Assembly (NCBI GenBank): GCA_020055645.1
Contig: CM034549.1
Span: 33,131,930 to 33,195,929 of the forward strand
DNA from: Tomocerus qinae
Lineage: Eukaryota > Arthropoda > Collembola > Entomobryomorpha > Tomoceridae
Reading direction: 5' to 3'
Length of the DNA: 64,000 nt
Every line of letters starts with the position of its first letter. Within the stretch, counting starts at the first letter, position 1. The position numbers and the translations under genes were made by a program. The notes under the pieces are model-generated. The model worked only from the letters and a program-made list of their open reading frames with translations, had not been told where the DNA came from and made no database searches. Of the stretch, positions 27,501 through 39,400 are shown piece after piece.

Positions 27501-28860
27501 TTTGGTAGGATTCGTTGTGGTTGCTTTTACGAACAATAAGTAAATGTGACGCCAAAAAATGAAAGTAGAGATCTAGAGAAGAACGTGTAGATTCGTGTGG
27601 TAGGATGGTAGCTGATAAAGTCAAATTGTAGCTGGCTGGGACGAATTTAAAGGAGTCAGTCTACATTTGTGGGTTTCAATTCAGTAAGTCACTGTAGCTG
27701 ATTTAACTGAAAGCGGGGATGAGTAGTTAAACTGGCTGTTTCTGTTTGTGAGACTTAATTGAAAGGTGGAGATTTAAATATATTGCATTAAATATTGTAA
27801 AGGAGAGAAGGAAAGAATATGTCAGGATGAGGACAGGAAGGGCTGAGTTGGAAACTGAATGAGTGATGGGATGAAAGTGTGATGTGGTTATAAGTTTGAC
27901 TTTAACATGGCGTGGTGGACTTGGACATTCATTTCAGACTTAATCTTATAGAGTTCTTCCCATTCACTCTCTACCTCGTTTCGAAATAGACCAGAAGACA
28001 TTCAGCTTCATTTGGGTTACTTCAGTTGAGCTCAATTTCGCTTATCGCTTCTGACACAGCCTCTATAATATTATCTGAATGTCTTCTATAGACTGGAGGC
28101 TCGTCTCTTTCATCGTCTGAGATGCATAGCTTATGATATGTAACTATTATCAAGTGGATGAATGGAACATGTAAAAGATGAAAGGATTTAATATTCGTTT
28201 TAGGTACCTTACTTAATGTGATATGAGATGATGATGATGTTGGTTGCGCACAATAATGGTGCTATTACGGCTATAGGTTCACTTTATGTAGCTGTATTCA
28301 TTAGCTTTGAACTGCTCTATAGAGATAATACAAGTGAATGTCAGGGTCTGCTGTCTATTACGTCTCTTTATCAAATAATATCACTGTCTTCTCCGACATC
28401 TCTAAAACACTGAAAAACACAATAGCATTGTGTGATAATTATTTTGTCACTTGCACATTTTACATTGTAGTAAATATCTAAATTGTAAATGACCTTCATT
28501 AAATGTAGATGTAAATAATAATTAACTGACTCCTAACTAGGTATACTTGTAAGCGTATAAAAATGAATGCGTTCTTTCCTTTCATTAATGGGTAGGGGTT
28601 CGGGTTCACTCACAGCCTGATGAGGAAGAGCTGCTGAAAATTGAGTTAATCTTCTTATTTTTTCATTTTATATTCAGGCTGGCATCAGACGCTTCTAATC
28701 TCATCCACTGAATATTCAACTTCATTTTCAAATGTTTGCAAAAACATTTGGATTTTTCTGCAGCTAAAACTGAGAATTTGGGAAGTTAGAAGGAAGTCCC
28801 TGATTTAGCATTTGAGTTTTTTCCTTAGTAATGTAAATAGACTGATTGGGATTTAGTGCC
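24566..28860. other. Non-coding AT-rich DNA, nothing recognised
   Basis: No protein-like reading frame, RNA gene or long repeat was seen. The 95-codon frame at 26521-26808 lies in a pyrimidine-rich tract and has a low-complexity Ser/Leu/His/Pro composition. A short GATGAT run lies at 28227-28240. Confidence 0.5.
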
Positions 28861-28884
28861 AAGTTCAAGTTCAAGTTCAAGTTC
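28861..28884. repeat. 3'-terminal microsatellite of the LINE: four copies of AAGTTC
   Basis: Four perfect 6-base units abut the 3' UTR of the LINE (on its strand, after AATAAAGCT the sequence is GAACTT repeated). This marks the 3' end of the element. Confidence 0.85.
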
Positions 28885-29027
28885 AGCTTTATTAACGTGA
28901 CATCATAGGCCCATCAATTACACGAATTGAAATCAGTAATAACAATTAAGCTACCACTGCTCTTCCCCCAAAGTCACAAATAACAAATAAAAAATCTTTA
29001 CAAAGTAGCAAATACAATAAATTATAT

Positions 29028-31815
29028 TTAATACATTAAGTAAAGGTCATTCCGTTTAGAGATCATTAGTTGCTTCACACGATCAATCAGCATGTTTAGG
29101 GATAGGTCTTTATACACCCACTTTCGTGGCAGATTATTCCATGCCATTGCTGCTGCGTGCTTTACCGATGTTGACCTTGAGGATACATAATTAATTTTGG
29201 GGAAAGAGTTACAATAATTGTTCCTTATGTTATACCATCCTTCCGTACCTACTAGTTTATTATTAAGATTCTTCCATACTATTTTTATTAAACTAATTTC
29301 ACGTCTTTCCCATATAGTATATAAATTTAGTTTGTCTAATAGAGGATTAACAACCGTCTTATATAACTTTTTTTGAACTTTTTACTTTTTGCATCGGTTG
29401 TTAAAAACCTTGAATTTACAAATTTTGGGGTAATAGAAATTAGTAATAAATCTATTTATTCTATTTTGTACTACAGACAATTGTAATCGGGTATGAATTG
29501 ACCAAATGCTAATAGCACTGTCAGATATCGAGATCACATAACATTGGATTAACATACCCATAACTTTCTCCGTGACTAAACGTTTTATAGAATATAACCG
29601 CGCTAAAGCAGTTTTTGTTCTTTGATCTACATAATCCAAATGAGCTTTAAAAGTTAAAGTTGAGTCAAGTATTACTCCCAAATAACGAAACTTGTATACT
29701 CTATCTATTACCATTCCATTGTACATAACATCATCATATATTTTTTCCCTATAATACTATCTCCACCTTTGTGGAAGATCATATATTTAGTTTTTTCTAT
29801 ATTAACTTCTATTTTATTTAATTTGCACCAATATTGAAGTTTAACAAGGTTTTCATTTAATAAATTAATAGCTACATTTACATCACTATTCTCAACCCAA
29901 CATACAAGATCATCTGCATAAAGTGCATAATCTATATTAAAGCACTTACCCACATCATTTATAAAACAACTAAATAGTAGTGGTCCTAATGCCGAACCGG
30001 CTCCTGTCCCCGCTTCTATTTTGTTGTACTCTGAATAATAGCTACCATTTTTCAGCCTCACAATTCTATCATTAAGATAATTATTCAACAATTTTACCAT
30101 GTTGGGTTTGAGCTTAAACTGTTCAATTAGTTTAACCATAAGTAGGTCTTTCTGAACAACATTGAATGCAGTCTTAAAATCAACAAATATTGCTACCACT
30201 CTACCATTTACTTTATCTATGCTGTCATGTACACTTTGTGTAAGTTTTAAAATAGCGTTATCGCAACTACGATTGGCTCTAAAGCCGAACTGATTGATGT
30301 CTAAATCATTATCTACCATTCTAGTTAGTCTTTTAAATATAACATTTTCAAATACCTTACACATAAATGTTAAACCAGCAATTGATCTATAACTTCTTGC
30401 CCCGAAGTAGGAGCCTTTACCCTTATATAGTGGTGTCACATTTGCCATTTTAAATTGAACCGGCAGAATGCATGTATCTAGTATAAAAGTAAACATAATT
30501 GCTAACGGTCGAGCCATTGACTCAGGTATTTGTTTAAACACTCTTTTCGGAATATGATGTACCATATTACTACCTTTATTTACAGACCCAATAGCTTTTT
30601 TAACTTCCTCACTAGACACTTCGACATCATATGATTTCACAGTCTCTTTATGCTCATTACAATACCACTTAATTCTATCACTCAATTCGGTATCACTAAA
30701 TGTGCTATCTTTTTTGACAAACATAACATCATAAAATTCTTTACATATATCATCCTCACGTTCTAAAACTACCCCTTCATCATTAATTAGTTTGGTGATA
30801 GCCATGCCACATTTGTTCCTATAACCAGTAATTTCATTTACAACATCCCATATATTTTCACCACTGACCTCCTGAAACTTCTTAGTATAATATTTTCTTT
30901 TAGCTGCATATATCATATTACTAGCTTTATTTTTAACAATTTTATATTGTTTCCACTCATCCTTGTTATTGGACCTAATTGCACATTTCTTAAGCTTGTC
31001 CCTTGTTCTATTTATTTCAACTAAATCGCTACTGAACCATGGTGCATTTCTATGTTTGCACAATTTTCTAGTTACAGGAGCGTATTTATCTAAAATAGCT
31101 ATGATTTCAGATTCAAACCTGAAAATATTTACATCTATTATATCATCAGTCAAATAATTAAAATCCATACCCACTATTTCATTCTCAAATGCTTCCCAAT
31201 TAATTTTGTTAAAATTACGACTTTCTATTACAATTCCAAATCCTTTAGTTCTTACTTCCTTTCTGACCAAGTACGTCAGATTATGATCTGAACCACCAAA
31301 AGGAAAGTGGCCACTTATCATATATTTCGAATTATTGACATAGAAATGATCTATTAAGGATTTGGTGTTTTCTGTAATTCTAGTAGCTCCAACAATTTTT
31401 TGACTAAGATTAAATTCCGTCATTAGACTTTTTAATTCCGCACTATACCTTGTATTCTCTAATAGATTAATATTTATATCACCACAAAATATTTGCTCCA
31501 TTTTAAAACATTGTAAATGGCTTATTACATTTCTAAATGTGTCAATAAACATTGTTTTATGATTATTATTATTTTTGTTTGGAGGAGTATTATAGATTGC
31601 CGTTACCATGATTTTTGGCATACATTTCCTCTGTATTATTATAGTATTGACTTCTATAAATTGATTTGAATTAACATTACCCGGTATGTCAACTATTTGG
31701 AACGAAAAGGCATTATTTACATACATCAGCATTCCTCCTCCATCACTAACCTTCCTATCTATTCTATGACAATAATATCCCTTAATACTAAAAACATTGG
31801 TTAAATCATAACTGT
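29028..31815 (-). pseudogene. LINE ORF2: endonuclease/reverse transcriptase, one frameshift and one stop
   Basis: The frame opens about 26 residues before the Met at 31732, just beside the palindrome centre, and reads through GYYCHRIDRK and SDGGG, a typical mid-endonuclease region. Later endonuclease motifs GDININL and GGSDHN are visible. The reverse transcriptase shows an A-block VDFKTAFN (canonical AFD altered to AFN), GAGSALGPLLF (canonical PQGS altered) and YADDLV. A single-base shift in an A-run near 29748 moves the frame. The next part runs RVYKFRYLGV to 29385, where an in-frame TAA (29382-29384) interrupts it. The same frame then continues through YKTVVNPLLDKLN and WNNLPRKW to a natural TAA at 29028-29030. 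Only these two lesions and the 5' truncation break it, so the copy is probably fairly young. It is not functional as it stands. Confidence 0.88.
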
Positions 31816-31834
31816 ACAGTTATGATTTAACCAA
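31797..31834. repeat. Perfect 38-bp palindrome at the LINE 5' truncation point
   Basis: The sequence from TTGG (31797) to CCAA (31834) equals its own reverse complement, centred on GTAC (31814-31817). The inner half encodes continuous endonuclease sequence (YDLTNVFSIKG on the minus strand). The outer half has an immediate in-frame stop and is therefore probably an inverted copy of the inner half. Confidence 0.9.
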
Positions 31835-32670
31835 GCCAAACGTTTTGGAATCAAAATGAGGTCAAGATGGGTAGAATTTCATGGTTTTGTATTGGCAGGT
31901 TTAAAGAAATTGGAAATGGTGTCATCCTTTCCTCCATGGAGTGAAGAGACATAATTGCATAATATGCCATTTGCAATCCATGAATATATTATAACCTTGT
32001 GCAATTTAGATGTAAATAAGTTCGTACATTAGATAGAAAACCTATGGTGGATATCATGGCCAAATTCCTGTGTGGTTATTTTATGAATGGATGGAGGGAT
32101 AGAAGAGGTAATTGATAGGGCAGTGACTGAAGCAGTCTACCTGACTACTTAGCTACAGTTTGAGGAGGTTGGATGAGATGAGAAAGATTTGTTTTCTCAT
32201 CAGTTTTAGCTGGGGGTTCAACGTGACATGACATTTTGGCTTTGTGCAGTTCACAGGTTAATCTTTTGAGATTTCTGTGTCCCAGTCTGCGTATGATGAT
32301 GAGAATATCCTACGTAAGTCTTGTAGGTATGCAGACAGAATTCAGTCCAGGCGAATTGGATTTGAATGTAGTTGAAGTCAAGTGCTTTGCTGTTGGGCAT
32401 AAAACTACCAACAACATGGTTGTCTGTTATCTGGTGTTGGATTTGCAATAGACAAAGTGTGATGAGTGATGAGGTTTGGATTTAAAGGAAGGGATTAACC
32501 GAGTTGGTCTGGCATCGCTTGGCACTCATGTCGTATAAATTGAAAGGGAAATTGATAGTGATTTTGTGATCCGTTGGGTTTGGCCCAAATTTCATCTTTT
32601 CTTTGTATTTGTTGTATGTAAGGTGGAGTGAACGAACGACTAAGTGCTTAGATTGTAATTACTGTTGGTG
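31835..32670. other. Non-coding spacer between the LINE and a foldback element
   Basis: About 0.84 kb with no recognised coding, RNA or repeat feature. The two overlapping opposite-strand frames of 65-71 codons near 32236-32451 look like chance openings. Confidence 0.5.
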
Positions 32671-32679
32671 CACAATCTA

Positions 32680-33421
32680 GAATACGTCGGAAAATCTCCC
32701 GTACCAGAAAATCTCCCCTATTGGAAAATCTCCCCGTTGGACAATCTCCCTATTGGAAATCTCCCCGTTAAACAATCTCCCTATTGGAAAATCTCCCCGT
32801 TAGACAATCTCCCTATTAGAAAATCTCCCCGTTAGACCAACTAATCTCCCCGCTATGAGAAATAAGGAGAAACGACAAAACGAAAATCGATACATATTAT
32901 TATCAAGTAATTAATAGTAGTGACCAATCTCGTTTAAACCATTTTTTCTTATCCTAGTTCCTTCCTTTACTAACAATTTGGGGCGGGCAGCAAATATATT
33001 GCTTTTTGTGCATCAGTTTTGGTATTTATTAATAGCAAATACAAATAATAATTGGATGTAAGTATTTTTGAAACAGTAGAAGGACAAACATTTTACTTCA
33101 AGTACAGGTAAACAGTGTACAGTTTTCGATTACATTATTGGAAGCTCATAGTCTCATAATTCCCATGTCCGATCCACCTCTATGTCTCAATTTACTAAGT
33201 TTTATAGTTTCGATTTTCGTTCTGTCGTTTTTCCTTATTTCTCTTACCGGGGAGATTAGTTGGTCTAACGGGGAGATTTTCTAATAGGGAGATTGTCTAA
33301 CGGGGAGATTTTCCAATAGGGAGATTGTCTAACGGGGAGATTTTCCAATAGGGAGATTGTCCAACGGGGAGATTTTCCAATAGGGGAGATTTTCTAGTAC
33401 GGGAGATTATCTGCTGATACC
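32680..33421. mobile_element. Foldback element with 16-bp tandem repeats in both arms, 742 bp
   Basis: Two arms of about 214 bp (32680-32893 and 33208-33421) are inverse copies. Each is built mostly from 16-bp units alternating between CTAACGGGGAGATTTT and CTAATAGGGAGATTGT types (roughly nine units in the right arm), ending inward with a shared non-repeated stretch that includes CGAAAATCGA. The same 9-base word, CACAATCTA, flanks the element at 32671-32679 and 33422-33430, consistent with a 9-bp target duplication as made by Foldback and Mutator-like elements. The centre (32894-33207) shows no coding sequence, so the element is non-autonomous. The outermost 10-12 bases of the two arms match poorly, so the exact termini are uncertain by about 10 bases. 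Confidence 0.82.
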
Positions 33422-33430
33422 CACAATCTA

Positions 33431-36283
33431 CTATACGAAGCATGTACAAGGGTATCTGTAAATAGCTTAGTAATTGTGATGTCTATTATGTAGTTGAGCA
33501 AAACCAACTCTCTTCTTTCCAATGTAAACAGTGTGTCTATATGTATACCTGTGCGTAGGCAATTGCTTACTTAAAAGTAAATCCTTCGAAATTATGTTCT
33601 ATTGTATTGGACAATATACTGAGTACAATGGAGATTCTCTGTATATACTGACTAATCTGCCATGTATATACGTGCCCATATTGTTTGGATTAATTTTCAT
33701 TTCTCTTGATTATCTCGAGTCGGGGATGACTGTCGCATTTCCTTCGCCTTGTCGTGCCATACAAATATTCTTAGCAATCCCTAAATTGCCTATTTAGTTT
33801 CTGTTTGTCGCTGGTAATTGAAGTGATGAGACTTGAGTGACTTCAGCTTAAAGGGAAATCTCCACTTATACTTAGTTATGGCCTTTGGAAAGTCATACAA
33901 CTCTAATAACTGTTTACTCTGGCTAATATATTATTGAAATTGTATATTAAAATCACACTAATGAATGAGTTACCAAATAATAAATTATTATAAGGACTAC
34001 AAATTGCTTCATTTCTTGATTTCTATATATCGTATGTGTATATACAGAAATAGTAAGTCCCTGTAGACTATTCAAGAGATAATTGAATTAGCTTGAGGCA
34101 GTAATATCAATAAACAGCTAGTTTGTGTGCATGTGGATAATGGTAGTAAATATTATTTAAATTGCATTTGTCGTTTGCATTTCATTAATGGTATGTAGAA
34201 GTATGTCACTCTCATGGATTGACATGACAGAACGTCACAGTGACACTAAACCAAACCACAATCAACAATGGTGTTAAATTGAAGTAAGTAAATACTAACA
34301 AGGAAAATGGCATGAAGTAGAGGATGCTGCATTCAAATGGAAATGATAGTTAATTGGAAATGTGAAACTGCTTTTTGTTCATTGAATGAATGTGTCGTGG
34401 TGTGTCTACCTCGTGTCGATAATATAAAACTGGGAGAAACAACAATAAAAATAAAGGCACACTGTCTCCTGATACAATCACGCAAGTAAATACATGCGTT
34501 TATAATCCAGCTAGTTTTGTTCATGTTCAGCTCAGATTGTCACTGAGACTCATGTGAGTGTTGCTATTGTCTGCCCTCCTCCTTCTCTCTGTTGTGGTGT
34601 TTGCTCTATTCAGCTAATTCACTTGCTCATCATTATGTAAATATGGTATTGATAAGTCACGTTTGTAGTGCTGAGTATGTGTCTATGATAAACAATTAGA
34701 CGGGGTTTCCTCAGCTGGTTCGGTGGTAGCAATTAGCTGAGCAATCACACCACACATCGTAAACCTACTTTTCTATTCGAGTGGATGTCCTAAACATGTG
34801 TGTTAAGAGTCCACACGTACGAGTCAGATAAAAGCGAGAATTCTTATTCAGAAATTCTGAGAATATGTCATGAGCAGAAATCACTGTCACTCACGTCCAG
34901 ACAAATAATTATTAGAATATAGATTATAAAATGAATTTTCTCGAGAAATTTCAAAAGGGTGTAAATGGAAAGTTCAAGTTCCTAACCTTAACTAAATGCT
35001 TTTACTCCATGCATTTTCTACACAAACTGTTAAAAGACAGGCCAACATTTTTTGCGCACATTTTTATCGCCGTAATCTGAAATGGAAATCTTTAGAAAGA
35101 GCTGCTGAACGGCCTTAGCTAAATAATATTAGACTTTATCGTCTCTGTTTAGTTCTTCTAGGCTAGTCTCCGTCTCCCCTTCTGGAGTCTCAAATGTGGT
35201 TTAGCTGTGCCTAGGAATGTTCATTATTATCAGCACACATGCATGTATTGTATATTTACTTAGAATATACAGATAGTAGATGTAGTATAGTAACCCAAGT
35301 ATATACAAATGGTGAATGAGTTTACTTAGCAGGAATGAATAGCCGAAAGGTCAGCGTGAATGAATAAATGACTTCGTGATGTTGATGTGGAATGAGATAC
35401 TATGCAATGAATGAGAATGCCATGTAATTCAATAAATACCAACATCATCTTGTATAGATATATAGAGCGTAAATATCCCATAGACTTGAAAAGTGTTAAG
35501 TTAAAGGTAGTAGAATATTTATGTCCCTTTATACCTTCTACATACTAACCACTTCCAACTCCTTGGCTTCACATATGTTTAAAAACAAAAAGGAATTGCG
35601 ACAAAAGAAATGGCGAGCATGAAATGAAGGATGCAAAATGTTCTGTTTTGAATCATGAATTAGATTTTCTTATTAGATTTCAGTGAAGATTACAATGAAG
35701 ATAAAGGAAATAATATAAAACGAGTCGAAGGATATCGATTGCATTATAATTTTGTTACAATCTGTGCAAATATGTGCGCAAAATTTATTCTCAATTGCAA
35801 ATGACGTGACACCATAAATGTTTAAAGAACAGAACAATCTAGTCATCATTTGCGTTTTATATTTTCGGTGACGCTTCATGCGGCATAAAGCAATTTAAAA
35901 TCCGATGGGTGTGAGTTGAATAATAATGTTTGCTTACATTTTATACGCTCAATGTAATTTACGACAATATTTAATCTTTTTTGCTCCAAGACATTGTTGA
36001 ATGTAACCAGGTTCGGGATTCAAGAATACAATGGCTCATACAATGGCCACAAAAAATTTCATTTAAATTTTTAGTACAGTTTAATGAAAATTCATGTTAA
36101 AAATGAGTACAATTGTGTTATAGATGATATAGGTCTTTGGTTTAATCAGGATGATTTAGTTTCAATATAAATAATTGAATTAAAAGTGAGTCAAATGTGA
36201 CTGAACTTCTCTAAAGGTTCTTAATGAATTTCAATTAAGTAGAAGATGTATATTTATTAATTTATGTGTTTGTTTGTTTGCAG
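33431..36283. other. Non-coding region upstream of the first recognised sprint/RIN exon
   Basis: No open frame with protein-like character was found. It ends in the splice acceptor tract TTTGTTTGTTTGCAG immediately before 36284. It is therefore at least partly an intron if the first recognised exon has an upstream 5' UTR or coding exon. Confidence 0.55.
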
Positions 36284-36472
36284 ACGATGTCGGACTGCGT
36301 CCCTTCACCCGATTCTGACTCTTCATATGCCTCGAGCTCTGGCTCTCACTCTTCCACAGACTCTTCTTCCTCCCCCACGTGTGAAATCTCTTTGCTCGAA
36401 AGACTTATTCGCACGCATCCTGTATGGTTTTTACCGTCTTTACAAAGATCCGGAGCTCTTCATCTTCTCCAG
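36284..36472 (+). CDS. spri: spri exon 1: Ser-rich head and start of SH2
   Basis: Preceded by TTTGTTTGTTTGCAG and followed by GTGCCT. It encodes MSDCVPSPDSD, a run of Ser/Asp, then ISLLERLIRTHPVWFLPSL and GALHLLQ, the signature that leads into the RIN/sprint SH2 domain. Both ends are phase 0. The acceptor means there is at least one upstream exon, probably 5' UTR, that I could not locate. Confidence 0.9.
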
Positions 36473-39400
36473 GTGCCTTATCTTTCTTTTCAATTAACAT
36501 TCATACTATTAGCATGTTTTCATTTATTTATCCACTCTGTACGGTACAAAATACTATGACTCATTCAATTTAAGTATCTAACTAATATCTAATAGAAGCT
36601 TATCCTAAATTATTTCATTAATTGCTACATACACATTGTATAAGCGGCCTACGTGTATCCAATTCTATTATTTATTCTAGGCTTTTAGTAATCATAGGCT
36701 AAAGTATGTAAATTATGCAATTTCCTATGTAAGTCTGTAGTCATGCTCTTAGGATGTTAATTGTCCAATTTGAGAACGAAGGAATTATGTATTAGTAGTT
36801 GAAGTGTCCTTATCTAAGAATAATCTAAAAGATAGTTGTTCGTATATAGCCATGTCAGTCTGTAACTTCCGTCGTATATCGTGTCAAAATAGCATTACTA
36901 GGTACTATATAATGTAAGGTATGTGATGCACATACGTTTATGCACGGGTAACCTAACATTCAATGAAGGAAGGTATTTGATACCTTTCGTACACAGAAAA
37001 TAATAGATTGCAAACAACACAGACGTCTACTAGGTTTATATTTTATCGTTGAAGATGAGGATGACAACGGGAGATACGCTAGCCCATTATAGTAGTACAT
37101 GGTATTGTATATTATTATTATTGTTCTTGGTGGTGCCTTACGGTTATACGGGAAATTGCAAATTGTTGGTTGTCATTTTATTAGCAGAGTACATTATTTA
37201 TGAGCCAACTTTGTCTGTTCGCCTAAGTCAACCGTGCTAGGATTTTCGGGAATTTCATAGATCATTCTATTAAATTGGAATTGTTTTAGGTCATAAAGCT
37301 CAAATTGCATTCGTCTAAGTAAAGTTTAAGGAAGCCAAAAACTTCTTTATTATGTTTCTGCTTTATATCATTTGTGAATGATAATACTTGTATTCCATAT
37401 ACGACAGGAACAGAAGAAGCCTGCACATTATATTCAAAGCAAAAGTGAACTATTTGTACATGAGTCTGTCTGAATTCATTTGGCGAGTCTGCTTTCTCTC
37501 TATTGTAGGATTTCGCAAGGATATTATATTTCTTGTGCTGGAACAAGTCCTATTGATAGAGAGAGAGAGGATGTTAATAAAGAAAAGCATTAAGTTGGTA
37601 GAGACTAGTCTGGCAGTTTAGTTCGTTCGGTAAATTAAATGTAAGATTTATTATGCTTTAAGAGAGTTGCTTTGCTATTGACAGGATAGGACAATTGGAT
37701 ACAGACTGCAGAATATCTGATTGTGAGGCCACTTTTTGCACGCTAGAGAAACTTGTATTACTTTTGCAAATGATAAGGTTTTATGGGCAGAGGACAAATT
37801 ACGAATGCATTTTTGTATTGGGACAAGAGACAGGATGCAGCATACCGTGATTTTAATGATTTTCCTCATACTAAATCCATTCATAAAATCTATATTCCTT
37901 GCATCTTCAGAGTTAAATTGACTTTGACTTACCGTTGTTTACTTATTACTCACTCGTGCTACTTAAACATCATCACCGAAGAGTTGTAACTCTTTTATTT
38001 GCATTTCTCTGCAACTTTTTAGTCTTTTTCTTTACGTCCTGTCGAGTCTGGGCTGTTGGTGTGCACTATTAAATAATTTTTTCTTTTCTTTTGTATCAGG
38101 CTTATAATCCTCTCTCAGATCTGCAAGGAGGATAAACAGAACACAATTCTAATTTTATTTTATGTCTTTTAGTTTAGGCTTAGTTGGTAGGCTGTCGAAA
38201 ATACATTCCCACTATGTGCGGTCGTGTGTTTTTTGTTATTTAGACAGGATAGACACGGCTGTTTACCGCTCTGTGCTTACGGATGCAACATCCATGAAAA
38301 ATTATTGCCATTATTTTTAGTATTGAGGAGTAGATGGCTTATTAGAGAGAAAGGGAGCTGGGAAGAAGAAGCAAGGGAAGAGGGAAGACAAAGATTGACT
38401 AAGCCTTTTCATTTGATTTTTAGAGAGTATTCCTATACACTGTCTTGCGGTTTGTTGGATTCTTCGATGCAACTCGATCAATAATATTAATACTTCTCCG
38501 CTAGCTAACTAACTGCATTAACTATCTCAATATACTCAACTGAATGCTATGCTGTTTACTTTATAAAGGTTGTAGCTATTATTATGGAGGGTAACTAAAG
38601 ACCCCAACCAAACTCTCTCATAATGTTTTATCCTTATCAAAAGTAAAGAGTAGAGAACTTTGAAAAAATAATGTTTTCATTTTCTCTCTTTAGTACTTAA
38701 CTTTGTCCATACTGATTTTTAAGTGTCAGTCTTTTAATTCAGAAGGGTTTACTGTATTAATACTTACATAGTGCATTGAATACATTTAGCTGTCTTTCTT
38801 TAGTAGGATTGGACTTCTATTTAGCGCAGTCTAGACCTCGTTAATTCCACCAATAAAATGAAGCAGTATTAAAATGTAATAAGACATGCTGCGTAGTGCC
38901 CTTTCTGTGACCCCTTCAATTCTTCAAAAGTTGTAATAAAAATTGTAGGCCAACCTATATATCTGTACTTACAACGCATACTTTAGATAATTTCCTTATT
39001 ATTAGTACAATAAGGTAATAATACTTAGTATTTCTCAGTCGTTATACTCTGTAGTGTGTTGTTACGTTTGGGCTGCTTTACAAATTCTGCTATATAAGAT
39101 GCAAAACTTTTCTAATATAAACCTGAAATCAAATTCACATTTAGTTTAATTCAAAAAGTTCAATGAAAAAGTTGATAAGAAAAATATGCCTAAAATATGA
39201 AATTATCCCCCTTTAGAAGGGTTTAGTTGTAAAGTAAAAGGAGTAATCGATAATGATGTCTCGTGCTACTTCCCTGTAGAGAGATTTTGTTTTGAGTTAT
39301 CTAATGCATTGTTTGTTCTCTGTAAGTTACATTGCTTTTCTTGTAATGTATAGTATAGTGCACGTCAATTCTCTCAAGAATTACAACTAATACTTAATAG

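Larger units (their letters stand above)
28861..31834 (-). mobile_element. 5'-truncated non-LTR retrotransposon (LINE; CR1/Jockey-like)
   Basis: Read on the minus strand, the element carries an APE-type endonuclease missing its N-terminus, a reverse transcriptase with a YADD active site, a conserved C-terminal tail, a short 3' UTR with an AATAAA-like signal, and a 3' end made of four copies of a 6-base word (AAGTTC on the + strand, 28861-28884). Tandem 3' microsatellite ends of this type, rather than poly(A), are known in CR1/L2/RTE-like groups. There is no RNase H domain. The 5' end stops inside the endonuclease at a perfect 38-bp palindrome (31797-31834). I could not find a clear target-site duplication. 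The clade assignment is tentative. Confidence 0.88.
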
